Positions 8,378 through 16,300 of a DNA stretch of 64,000 nucleotides are shown here, piece by piece (positions within the stretch are counted from its first letter, which is position 1; each line of letters begins with the position of its first letter). The stretch is from Methanospirillum stamsii (lineage in GTDB: Archaea > Halobacteriota > Methanomicrobia > Methanomicrobiales > Methanospirillaceae). A model generated the notes under the pieces. The model saw only the letters and a list, made by a program, of their open reading frames with translations. It did no database searches and was not told the DNA's origin. The stretch is from contig NZ_QGMZ01000004.1 of NCBI RefSeq assembly GCF_003173335.1, positions 62,001 through 126,000 on the forward strand, given 5' to 3'. The position numbers and the translations under genes were made by a program.

Positions 8378-8827
8378 GTGGCCCCCGTTGATCCCAGAGA
8401 GGTTCAGTCTCTTCAGAATTACCTGAATCAGTATACACAGCAGGCTGAAGTCTACTCACGACAGCTTGGTATTATGGAGGAAGGTATCCGTGAGGCAAAT
8501 GCCTCCATAGAGACATTAAATGCCCTCGCAGATGCAGGGGAAGCACCAGTTTTCATGCCAATTGGCGGCGGACTGAATATCAGGGCAACCATCGTGCAGC
8601 CGGATGAAGTGTTCGTCAGTATTGGCTCAGATATCATTGTACAAAAGACCAATAATGGTGCCATTTCTTACCTTCAGGATCGTATCAAGGAGATGGAGGC
8701 CTCTGCAAAAAACCTCACAGAAGTCCTCCAGAAAATTGATGCCCAGGTAAAGGACATCCAAAAACGTCTTGAACTGCTCTACCGGCAGGCTCAGACTGAA
8801 CAACAGGGTGCAGGTTCCCTTCAGTAA
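8378..8827 (+). CDS. pfdA: Prefoldin subunit alpha
   Basis: A protein of about 149 residues built as two long coiled-coil helices (about 5-50 and 100-140) joined by a beta-hairpin region (VFMPIGGGLNIRATIVQP, VFVSIGSDIIV). This is the alpha class of prefoldin, which forms an alpha2-beta4 chaperone jellyfish that hands unfolded proteins to the thermosome. GTG 8378 is preferred because GGAGTGAT lies a few nt upstream; GTG 8369, overlapping the rplX stop, is the alternative. The Gln-rich C-terminus is usual. Confidence 0.93.
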   Translation: MAPVDPREVQSLQNYLNQYTQQAEVYSRQLGIMEEGIREANASIETLNALADAGEAPVFMPIGGGLNIRATIVQPDEVFVSIGSDIIVQKTNNGAISYLQDRIKEMEASAKNLTEVLQKIDAQVKDIQKRLELLYRQAQTEQQGAGSLQ

Positions 8828-8861
8828 CCCCTGCTTCCTGTTTGGCTGCAGGTGATGGAAA

Positions 8862-9920
8862 ATGTTCAAAGCACTGAAGGAAAAACTTTTTTCTGCCCGA
8901 AAAAAACTTGAAAATTCTCTTGAAGAAGCAAAACCGGAAATAGCAGTAATACCGGACGCTGCTGTTGATGCTGATATTCTACCAGAGAGCGTTAGTACTC
9001 CTGCCTCTTTGGAATCTGAACGAAAATCTGCTCCGAAATTCACCGAAAAACTCGTTTCTTTCGTTCGTGACAGGGAATTTATCATATCTGAAAAAGATAT
9101 TCATGACATTCTGGACGAACTTGAAATGGGTCTTCTTGAAAGTGATGTAGCTTTTTCGGTAACTGAGGAGATTCTCTCCCACATAAAATCCGACCTTTCA
9201 GGATCAAAAAGGAAGATCGGTACATCGGTAGATTCCATTGTCCGGAGCGCTCTTGCAGATGCACTCCTCGGTGTACTTGGGGAAGGAGTTGACATTGTCT
9301 CTTATATCAAAGAGCATGATCGCCCGGTCAAAATTTTGTTTACCGGAGTAAATGGGACTGGAAAAACAACTTCCATCGCAAAGGTTGCAAAATTTTTACA
9401 AAACAATGGTTTTTCTGTAGTTTTAGGAGCTGGAGATACATTTCGTGCAGGTGCTATTGAGCAGATTGATGTCCATGGACAAAGACTTGGAATTAAGGTA
9501 ATTCAGCACCAGGAGGGATCTGATCCTACTGCTGTCCTGTTTGATACCGTTGAATACGCCCGGGCACATCAGATAGATGTAGTTCTTGGAGATACGGCAG
9601 GAAGATTTCATAACCGGGCTAACCTGATGAACCAGCTGGCAAAGATAAGGCGGGTTATCAAACCGGATCTCATTGTGTACGTTGATGAAGCGGTCGCAGG
9701 AAATGATGCAGTCATCCGGGCAGAAGAATTTTCTAAATCCGTCGGAATCGATGCAGTAATGCTCACCAAGGTGGATATGGATCCAAAAGGTGGTGCTGCC
9801 ATCTCAATCGCCCATGCGGTTGGAAAACCTCTCCTGTTTATCGGAACCGGTCAGGCATATGAGGATGTCATGGCATTCAATCCCTCCGCAGTGGTTGCAG
9901 ATCTCTTGGGTGATGCCTGA
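8862..9920 (+). CDS. ftsY: Signal recognition particle receptor FtsY
   Basis: A 352-residue SRP GTPase. It has a charged N-terminal A domain with Lys/Glu-rich helix (1-60), the N helical bundle (60-150) and the G domain. Visible motifs are G1 GVNGTGKTTSIAKVAKF, the GAGDTFRAGAIEQ block, G3 LGDTAGRFHNR, G4 TKVDMDPKGGAAIS and the closing GTGQAYEDV. It docks the SRP-ribosome complex at the membrane. Its stop overlaps the SRP54 start by one base, so receptor and particle GTPases are made together. Confidence 0.97.
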   Translation: MFKALKEKLFSARKKLENSLEEAKPEIAVIPDAAVDADILPESVSTPASLESERKSAPKFTEKLVSFVRDREFIISEKDIHDILDELEMGLLESDVAFSVTEEILSHIKSDLSGSKRKIGTSVDSIVRSALADALLGVLGEGVDIVSYIKEHDRPVKILFTGVNGTGKTTSIAKVAKFLQNNGFSVVLGAGDTFRAGAIEQIDVHGQRLGIKVIQHQEGSDPTAVLFDTVEYARAHQIDVVLGDTAGRFHNRANLMNQLAKIRRVIKPDLIVYVDEAVAGNDAVIRAEEFSKSVGIDAVMLTKVDMDPKGGAAISIAHAVGKPLLFIGTGQAYEDVMAFNPSAVVADLLGDA

Positions 9921-11233
9921 TGCTTGATAACCTTGGTTCTAACCTGAAGGATGCATTGCGCAAACTTGCAGGAAAAACCGTCATTGACCGGGCAGCAGTA
10001 GAAGATCTGGTAAAGGATCTTCAGCGGGCCCTTCTGCAGGCAGATGTCAATGTCAAACAGGTCATGCAGCTCTCGCAGACCATTAAGAAACGTGCTCTTG
10101 ATGAACAACCCCCGAAAGGGGTTACAGCCCGGGAACATGTGCTTCGTATTGTATATGATGAACTTGTCCTGCTCGTTGGTAAAACCGTTGAGATTACTCT
10201 TGGTAAGCAGATTATCCTGATGGCAGGTCTGCAGGGTTCAGGAAAAACCACAACGACTGCAAAACTCGCACGGTTCTTTAAAAGAAAAGGGATGCGGGTT
10301 GCAGTGATATGCGCTGACACTTTCCGGCCAGGTGCATACACCCAGATAAAAACTCTCTGTGACCGGATCCAGGTCCCCTGTTATGGAAATCCTGCTGAAC
10401 AGGATGCACGAAAAATTGTCCGTGATGGTCTGGCCTCTCTGAAAGATGAAGTTATCATCGTCGATACCCAGGGTCGTCATGCCCTTGAGGACGATCTTAT
10501 CACCGAGATCATTGACCTGAATGAGATAACCCGTGCCACTCACCGGTGGCTGGTTCTTGATGCAGCTCTTGGACAGCAGGCACGTGAACAGGCCAGAAGA
10601 TTTCATGACGCGGTGAATATTGACGGTGTCATCATCACCAAGATGGATGGAACCGCAAAAGGAGGAGGTGCTCTCTCTGCCGTTGCTGAAACCGGTTCAG
10701 GTATCGTCTTTATCGGGCAGGGAGAAACCATCGAAGATCTTGAGTGGTTTGATCCAAGCAGTTACATCTCACGGCTGCTTGGCATGGGAGATCTAAAAGC
10801 TCTGGCCGAGCGTGTGCAGGAGTCCATCGATGAGCAGGATATCGATGTGAATGCCATGCTCTCCGGTAAGTTTACCCTCCGTGATATGTACCGGCAGCTT
10901 GAAGCGGTCAATAAAATGGGCCCGCTGAAACAGGTTTTGTCCATGCTTCCAATGGGAGGAATGGATCTTCCAACTGAAGCCCTTGATGTCACCGCATCAA
11001 AGATGAACAAATACAAGATAATCATGGATTCTATGACACCAATTGAACTTGATGATCCGACTGTCCTCAACGGGTCACGGGTTCATCGTATTGCCATGGG
11101 TGCCGGGGCTAATCTGGATGAGGTCCGTGAATTAATCAAATATTATAAAATGATGAAACGGACATTCAAGGGTTTTAAAGGAGGAGAGAAAGGGATGCAA
11201 CGGCTGATGAAAAAATTCGGGAAAATGTCCTGA
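9920..11233 (+). CDS. srp54: Signal recognition particle 54 kDa protein
   Basis: A 437-residue protein with N domain (1-90), G domain (90-295; G1 [26 protein letters not shown]4 [23 protein letters not shown]) and Met-rich M domain (300-437) that binds 7S RNA and signal sequences. One oddity is that the G3 block reads VDTQGRH where the family almost always has DTAGR. The M domain is complete, with [12 protein letters not shown] and the [11 protein letters not shown] region. It is coupled to ftsY upstream and abuts trmY downstream. Confidence 0.97.
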   Translation: MLDNLGSNLKDALRKLAGKTVIDRAAVEDLVKDLQRALLQADVNVKQVMQLSQTIKKRALDEQPPKGVTAREHVLRIVYDELVLLVGKTVEITLGKQIILMAGLQGSGKTTTTAKLARFFKRKGMRVAVICADTFRPGAYTQIKTLCDRIQVPCYGNPAEQDARKIVRDGLASLKDEVIIVDTQGRHALEDDLITEIIDLNEITRATHRWLVLDAALGQQAREQARRFHDAVNIDGVIITKMDGTAKGGGALSAVAETGSGIVFIGQGETIEDLEWFDPSSYISRLLGMGDLKALAERVQESIDEQDIDVNAMLSGKFTLRDMYRQLEAVNKMGPLKQVLSMLPMGGMDLPTEALDVTASKMNKYKIIMDSMTPIELDDPTVLNGSRVHRIAMGAGANLDEVRELIKYYKMMKRTFKGFKGGEKGMQRLMKKFGKMS

Positions 11234-11817
11234 TGATTTCATTTCTCATAATCGGACACACAGCCAGTACTGATGCATCGTTTTCTTTAAACGATCTCCC
11301 GGGGGCCGGGGGGAGGATGGACCTCCTCTGCAGGGCAATCGGGTCCTCTCTTTTTTTATCTCACGGAATAAGGCAGAATATTACCTGTGATATTCTTCTT
11401 CTTGGACAGCCTCATCCGGGTCGCATCATCCGGTTTTCAGGCAATGAAATAAGAAATCTTTCACCTGATGAACGCAATATCGCATCTTTCATTAAAAAGG
11501 GCCTTGCCATACCTGCAGGGAAGAAATTCAGAGAAGCAGGACCCGGACTATCCTGCAGGACAGGAACACTTGCAGATATGCTGACAGAACAAAAGTATGC
11601 GGTACTGGATGAATCGGGCATTGATATCAGAAAAGTTCCGGATGAGGATCTTCCAAAAAATTTTCTCCTCTCCGATAACCAGAATTTTTCAGATGATGAG
11701 AAAAATTGCACTGCCCACCTTCCCTGTTTTTCGCTGGGACCGGCAATTGTCCATGCAGATCACGCGATAACACTGCTACTCAATGAAATCGATCGGAGGG
11801 AGTCAGGATGGATCTGA
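11233..11817 (+). CDS. trmY: tRNA (pseudouridine54-N1)-methyltransferase TrmY
   Basis: A 194-residue SPOUT-class methyltransferase (former DUF358). Family blocks visible are the N-terminal FLIIGHTASTDASFSLNDLPG, the MDLLCRAIGSSLFLSHGIR helix and the C-terminal FSLGPAIVHADHAITLLLNE region, which forms the AdoMet knot. The family uses AdoMet to methylate N1 of pseudouridine 54 in archaeal tRNAs. The gene overlaps pus10, whose product makes that pseudouridine, by 10 nt. The two enzymes therefore form an ordered modification pair. Confidence 0.93.
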   Translation: MISFLIIGHTASTDASFSLNDLPGAGGRMDLLCRAIGSSLFLSHGIRQNITCDILLLGQPHPGRIIRFSGNEIRNLSPDERNIASFIKKGLAIPAGKKFREAGPGLSCRTGTLADMLTEQKYAVLDESGIDIRKVPDEDLPKNFLLSDNQNFSDDEKNCTAHLPCFSLGPAIVHADHAITLLLNEIDRRESGWI

Positions 11818-13055
11818 CAGAACTATATCAGAAAATAACAGATTATGGAGAAATTTGTGATCACTGCCTTGGTCGCATGGTCGCAAAACGTTCATTTGGG
11901 CTTTCAAATGATAAGCGTGGCCAGGGAATCCGGATAGCAGCGGCACTCACCCTGAATGAACCATTTCACCCTCAGCAGGAAACCTGCTGGATTTGCGGGG
12001 ATTTTTTTACCACTGCAGAAGTGTGGGCTGACCGCGTAGTTCAGGCTTTTCAGGGTATGGAAGGTAAAACCTTTGTTATCGGCACAAAAGTTCCGCCTCT
12101 TATGAGTGAATCCGAAGAGATGGTGTGGAGCGATCTCGGTCTTTCAGATCCAGAACCTCTGAAATCAGAGATTAACCGAGAGGTTGGAAAACTTGTCGCT
12201 GCAAAGACCGGACTTGCGGGGGACACAAAAAACCCTGATTTGACAGCAGTTCTTCACATCCATGAAGAACGTGTTGAAGTTCAGATACGGTCTCTTTTCC
12301 TTTACGGACGATACCTGAAATATGAACGGGGTATTCCACAAACTCACTGGGCATGTTCGAAGTGTAAAGGTGCCGGATGTGAGGCATGTAACGGTACCGG
12401 GAAACAATATCAGGATTCTGTCGAAGAACTCATCGGAAAACCACTTCTGCCTATTTTTAAAGCCGAACGGGCAATTCTGCACGGGGCTGGGAGAGAAGAT
12501 ATTGATGCGGTAATGGTAGGTTCAGGCAGACCATTTATTCTTGAAATTGTTCATCCGCTTATAAGGAGTGCAGACCCTAAAACACTCGAAGAAGCCATCA
12601 ACTCCGCGAATACCGATCGGGTCGGGGTTATTGATCTGGATTGGAGTGCTCGCTCAGAGGTGGAAACCTTAAAGAATTACAAAGGGCATAAAAAATACAG
12701 GATTCTGGTCGATATAGACGGTTCCATCCCGGAAAAAACCCTTCAATCAGCACTAGAGCAACTATCGGGGGCTACAATTCATCAGCGCACGCCTACGCGA
12801 GTAGCACACCGGAGGGCAGATAAGGTACGTGAACGGGGCGTTGTTGATATCAGATATACAGGGAAGGAAGGCAACGACTTCGTAATAGAGGTCACGGGTG
12901 AAGCCGGACTGTATATTAAGGAATTGATATCAGGCGATCAGGGAAGGACCACGCCTAGTCTGACAGAGGTCCTGAAAACCCCTGCACGTGTGGTACAGTT
13001 AGATGTAATACATGTGGAAGGGATAGATCAGGTGAAATCTCATGGCACTTCATAA
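11808..13055 (+). CDS. pus10: tRNA pseudouridine synthase Pus10
   Basis: A 415-residue enzyme with an N-terminal zinc/THUMP-like part and a C-terminal pseudouridine synthase fold. It makes pseudouridine at tRNA positions 54 and 55. Zinc cysteines are seen as CDHC (residues 17-20) and CWIC (about 60), and there is a second CSKC/CEAC group near 183-195. The catalytic block reads GREDIDAVMVGSGRPFILEI. The usual archaeal form has Arg where this has Val after the DxDA, so activity at one site may be altered; the aspartate itself is present. It overlaps trmY and rpl21e. Confidence 0.92.
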   Translation: MDLTELYQKITDYGEICDHCLGRMVAKRSFGLSNDKRGQGIRIAAALTLNEPFHPQQETCWICGDFFTTAEVWADRVVQAFQGMEGKTFVIGTKVPPLMSESEEMVWSDLGLSDPEPLKSEINREVGKLVAAKTGLAGDTKNPDLTAVLHIHEERVEVQIRSLFLYGRYLKYERGIPQTHWACSKCKGAGCEACNGTGKQYQDSVEELIGKPLLPIFKAERAILHGAGREDIDAVMVGSGRPFILEIVHPLIRSADPKTLEEAINSANTDRVGVIDLDWSARSEVETLKNYKGHKKYRILVDIDGSIPEKTLQSALEQLSGATIHQRTPTRVAHRRADKVRERGVVDIRYTGKEGNDFVIEVTGEAGLYIKELISGDQGRTTPSLTEVLKTPARVVQLDVIHVEGIDQVKSHGTS

Positions 13056-13335
13056 CGGACCAAGAAAAAAGACCCGGTATAAATTCAAGAAAGATCTGAG
13101 AGAACGCGGAGTTCTCCCGGTTACACGGGTCATTCAGAAGTTTGAAATCGGACAAAAGGTTCATATTGTTTGTGAACCGAGCATTCAGAAAGGAATGCCT
13201 CACCGCAGGTTCCACGGCAAGACCGGTTCAGTAATTGGTCAGCGTGGTCGTGCCTGGCTGGTTGAGATCCGTGACGGTAACAAAAACAAGATGGTAATCT
13301 CCCGTCCCCAGCACCTGCGGGCACAGCAGTACTAA
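13042..13335 (+). CDS. rpl21e: 50S ribosomal protein L21e
   Basis: A 97-residue L21e protein. It begins MALHNGPRKKTRYKFKKD and has the SH3-like KVHIVCEPSIQKGMPHRRFHG (two adjoining blocks), GKTGSVIGQRGRAWLVEI and the terminal RPQHLRAQ. The start lies 14 nt inside pus10. It is followed by rpoF, DUF655 and ksgA, the conserved euryarchaeal order. Confidence 0.97.
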   Translation: MALHNGPRKKTRYKFKKDLRERGVLPVTRVIQKFEIGQKVHIVCEPSIQKGMPHRRFHGKTGSVIGQRGRAWLVEIRDGNKNKMVISRPQHLRAQQY

Positions 13336-13357
13336 ACGAAAATTAAGACTGATTGGC

Positions 13358-13711
13358 ATGAAAATTAAAGGAATCCTCCAGGAAACAGCAATTACTCTCC
13401 CTGAATTGAAAGAAGAGCTTCTCAATGTGGAAGCTGCACGACTTGAAAAAAGCAAGGAGATGCCATATGAGCTTAGGCGGAGTATTGAACATGCCAATCA
13501 GATTTCAAAAACATCTGCTGAACAATCTGCAGAACTCGTGCAGGCCCTGATTCAGCTTGATAAAGTGAAACCTGACGTGGCATACCGTATTGCCAGTATC
13601 ATGCCACGGACACGGGATGAAGTGCGGGCAGTATTCGGAAGAGACAAATTTTCCCACACCCCTGAAGAACTTGATGCAATCATTGATCTGGTGATATCCC
13701 ATTTCAGATAG
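13358..13711 (+). CDS. rpoF: DNA-directed RNA polymerase subunit F (Rpb4-like)
   Basis: The 117-residue subunit F pairs with subunit E to form the stalk of archaeal RNA polymerase. It has the HRDC-like C-terminal helices (VAYRIASIMPRTRDEVRAVF, then HTPEELDAIIDLV) and an N-terminal strand (ITLPELKEELLNVE). It lies 22 nt after rpl21e and directly before the DUF655 gene, so transcription and translation genes share an operon. Confidence 0.95.
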   Translation: MKIKGILQETAITLPELKEELLNVEAARLEKSKEMPYELRRSIEHANQISKTSAEQSAELVQALIQLDKVKPDVAYRIASIMPRTRDEVRAVFGRDKFSHTPEELDAIIDLVISHFR

Positions 13712-13712
13712 G

Positions 13713-14282
13713 TTGATGCCCATGAAAGAGGAGAGAAAGGAGATCAATGCAGTAGTTCTGGATATTCTCCCAAAGGGATATCCAAACGATCCACGACCGA
13801 TGTATAAGAGGGAACCGATAGTCCAGGCTGTAGGGGTGGAACAGTTCAAACTTCTTGAACTCATACCAAAAAACCTCACTCTGGATATCGGCGAGCTTGT
13901 GTACATCGGAGGGGGAGAGCGTCAGAAGATTGAGCGGGTAAAACGCCGGCTCAGATTTGATGAACTGACACATAGTGCAGTTCAGGAGCTCTCCTTTGCA
14001 ATTGAACGGATTGTAAAAGACAGGGAAAAGGAATTTGTAGATTTTTACAATAAATCAATCCCTATTACCCCAAAACTGCATATGCTCCACCTGCTCCCTG
14101 GAATCGGCAAGAAACTGATGTGGGAGATTATCGAGGATCGGGAGAAGAAACCTTATGAAAGTTTCGCAGATATTTCTCAAAGAATCAAAACAATCCCGCA
14201 TCCTGAACGGATGATTCTGAATCGGGTTCTTGAGGAAATCCAGGATCCGAATGTGAAATATCACCTTTTTACCTCACGATGA
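13713..14282 (+). CDS. DUF655 putative RNA-binding protein
   Basis: A 189-residue archaeal protein of the DUF655 family. The N-terminal half is OB-like (AVVLDILPKGYPND, then LDIGELVYIGGGERQKI). The C-terminal half has a helix-hairpin-helix pattern (LHLLPGIGKKLMWEIIEDRE). The family sits almost always between rpoF and ksgA, which suggests a ribosome or RNA role, but no activity is established. TTG 13713, ATG 13716 and ATG 13722 are all possible starts. The stop overlaps the ksgA ATG. Confidence 0.88.
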   Translation: MMPMKEERKEINAVVLDILPKGYPNDPRPMYKREPIVQAVGVEQFKLLELIPKNLTLDIGELVYIGGGERQKIERVKRRLRFDELTHSAVQELSFAIERIVKDREKEFVDFYNKSIPITPKLHMLHLLPGIGKKLMWEIIEDREKKPYESFADISQRIKTIPHPERMILNRVLEEIQDPNVKYHLFTSR

Positions 14283-15049
14283 GGGCTTATAAGGACCAGC
14301 ACTTTTTAACCGATCCAAGGATCGTTGCTCGTATTGCTGATATCCTTGATATTTCAGGAAGAAGGGTTCTGGAGATTGGACCGGGGGAAGGTATTCTCAC
14401 AAAAGCCCTTCTTGATAGGGGAGCTACCGTAATATCAGTAGAACTGGATCGCCGACTGATAGATCTCCTTACCTCTCGTTTTAGTGATAAACTAGCATCC
14501 GGTGAGCTTACCATAATTCCCGGTGATGCGGTTAAGGTTCCTCTTCCTCCTTTTGATATCGTAATGGCAAACCTGCCTTATTCAATCTCATCTCCGATCA
14601 CGTTCCGACTCCTTGAGATAGGATTTGAGTCTGCTATACTTATGTATCAGAAAGAATTTGCAGACCGGATGATGGCACCACCGGGAAGCAGGGAATGTGG
14701 GAGACTTTCTATTATGCTCCAGACATACGCACGGGCAAACCGGTGTTTTGATCTCCCTCCCGGAGCATTTTCTCCTCCTCCAGCAGTACATTCCACCGTC
14801 ATGTGGATTGAACCAAGAGAGCCCCTCTTTCCCATAACCGACAAAAAAATGTATGAAGAAATTGTCAGGGAACTTTTTTCACGGCGGAGAAAGACCGTCC
14901 GATCAACACTTCATGCACTTTCCGGTAAATTTGGTAAAAAACAGATGGAAGATCTAATTGAAACACTGGACACAGAAATTCTTTCATCCAGACCTGAGGC
15001 ACTGTACCTTGAAGATTTTGCCACCATATCCAACAGGATTAGTGCCTGA
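14279..15049 (+). CDS. rsmA: 16S rRNA dimethyladenosine transferase (KsgA/Dim1)
   Basis: A 256-residue class I methyltransferase that dimethylates two adjacent adenines in the helix 45 loop of 16S rRNA. Motif I is VLEIGPGEGILTKALL, the acidic motif II is VISVELDRRL, and the catalytic motif IV reads MANLPYSISSPITF. The C-terminal helical domain is complete. It shares 4 nt with DUF655 upstream, and the next gene probably starts inside its last codons. Confidence 0.96.
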   Translation: MRAYKDQHFLTDPRIVARIADILDISGRRVLEIGPGEGILTKALLDRGATVISVELDRRLIDLLTSRFSDKLASGELTIIPGDAVKVPLPPFDIVMANLPYSISSPITFRLLEIGFESAILMYQKEFADRMMAPPGSRECGRLSIMLQTYARANRCFDLPPGAFSPPPAVHSTVMWIEPREPLFPITDKKMYEEIVRELFSRRRKTVRSTLHALSGKFGKKQMEDLIETLDTEILSSRPEALYLEDFATISNRISA

Positions 15050-15608
15050 TAAAAACCAGGTTTATTCCCCCAGGGAAGATACTTTTCTACTGCTTCGAGC
15101 AGCAAATAACGAGATCCTTCCTGCTGACACTGTTCTTGAAGTAGGAATTGGAAGTGCCTACATCATTTGGAATTTATCTCCTTGCAAACTTGCTCTGGGA
15201 ACCGATATCAATCCACATGCAGCACTTCTTGCACATACACAGGGAGTAAATATTATCAGAACGGACTTTGCCGACGGTCTGAAAAAATATTTTTCTCTTG
15301 TCATCTTCAATCCCCCATATCTTCCGACCTCTCCTGAAGAGCGGGGTGATGACTGGCTGGAATTTGCCCTTGACGGTGGCCCGGACGGAAGAGAACCAGT
15401 CAATGCTTTTTGTACCCGGATTTTGAATGTTCTGAATGATTCAGGCAGAGTAGTAATGCTCATCTCTTCATTACAGGATTTTTCATCCTGCGAAGAAATT
15501 TTTTCTAAAACCGGATTTAATTACACGGTTGTGGACACTGAAAAAATGGAAGATGGAGAAGAACTGCGAGTGTATAAACTTACCCGGAAAAATCAGATGA
15601 TTTTTTAA
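15042..15608 (+). CDS. HemK2/Mtq2-like protein N5-glutamine methyltransferase
   Basis: A class I methyltransferase of about 188 residues with motif I VLEVGIGSAYIIW, motif II LALGTDINPHA and the diagnostic NPPY motif (VIFNPPYLPTSPEE). This is the archaeal HemK-like class that in relatives methylates the GGQ glutamine of release factor aRF1. I chose GTG 15042, which overlaps the ksgA stop. The upstream frame to 14958 only shadows ksgA, and the homologous region starts at VYSPREDTFLLL. Alternative substrates cannot be excluded. Confidence 0.85.
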   Translation: MPDKNQVYSPREDTFLLLRAANNEILPADTVLEVGIGSAYIIWNLSPCKLALGTDINPHAALLAHTQGVNIIRTDFADGLKKYFSLVIFNPPYLPTSPEERGDDWLEFALDGGPDGREPVNAFCTRILNVLNDSGRVVMLISSLQDFSSCEEIFSKTGFNYTVVDTEKMEDGEELRVYKLTRKNQMIF

Positions 15609-15618
15609 AAATATCCGG

Positions 15619-16251
15619 TTATTGCATATTCGTGTACCGTTCCATAATTTCTTCGATAGAACAGTGTTTCATCTCGATTAAGGCGCTGATAACAGAATCT
15701 GCAAAAATCATAGCGGCTGTTTCAAAAAGGGTACCAAGTGGAGTACATGCCGCAGATATTGAACGGTGTTCCCCCCTGAGCTGACGGAGGTCAAAATGGT
15801 CAGGGCCGACATGGCTCCCTTGTTCCTCGGTATTCAGCAGCACGACACAATCTGCAAGATCCATCATAGGAGATGCCGGTGTTCCGGTAACGAGACAGAT
15901 ATGTCCACCAATCTGCCTGGTCGTTTCACAAGCCTCAAGTACAGATTTTGTTGTACCGGAACCGGAGAACGCAATCAAAGAGTCGCTCTCATGGAATGCG
16001 GGAGTTACCGTTTCACCGACAACATACGAAGTAAAACCAAGGTGCATCAGGCGCATTGCAAATGATTTTGCAACAAAACCTGATCTTCCCGCACCAACCA
16101 CAAAGATTCTCTCTGCCCGTGTGATTTCAGAGATAAAACAATCTACCTGTTCCTGCTCAAGGGTCTGTGCAACTTCTCCGATACGTGCAACCATCATGAG
16201 AATAATATCACGGATGGGAATACAGGGTTCGCCACAAGAATGTGAAGACAT
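15619..16251 (-). CDS. hxlB: 6-phospho-3-hexuloisomerase (SIS domain)
   Basis: A 210-residue SIS-domain protein. The sugar-phosphate binding blocks are VVGAGRSGFVAKSFAMRLMH and ISFSGSG-like IAFSGSGTTKSV. The C-terminal ALIEMKHCSIEEIMERYTNMQ region (here in two parts) is typical of PHI enzymes, which interconvert hexulose-6-phosphate and fructose-6-phosphate. In archaea this supplies ribose phosphate by the reverse ribulose monophosphate route. It is convergent with the HemK-like gene. The partner hexulose-phosphate synthase is not in this window. Confidence 0.88.
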   Translation of the reverse strand: MSSHSCGEPCIPIRDIILMMVARIGEVAQTLEQEQVDCFISEITRAERIFVVGAGRSGFVAKSFAMRLMHLGFTSYVVGETVTPAFHESDSLIAFSGSGTTKSVLEACETTRQIGGHICLVTGTPASPMMDLADCVVLLNTEEQGSHVGPDHFDLRQLRGEHRSISAACTPLGTLFETAAMIFADSVISALIEMKHCSIEEIMERYTNMQ

Positions 16252-16300
16252 GAGGAGTACTGCCTAATGGATATTTTTGTGTTAGTTCATCTTTGTTTTG

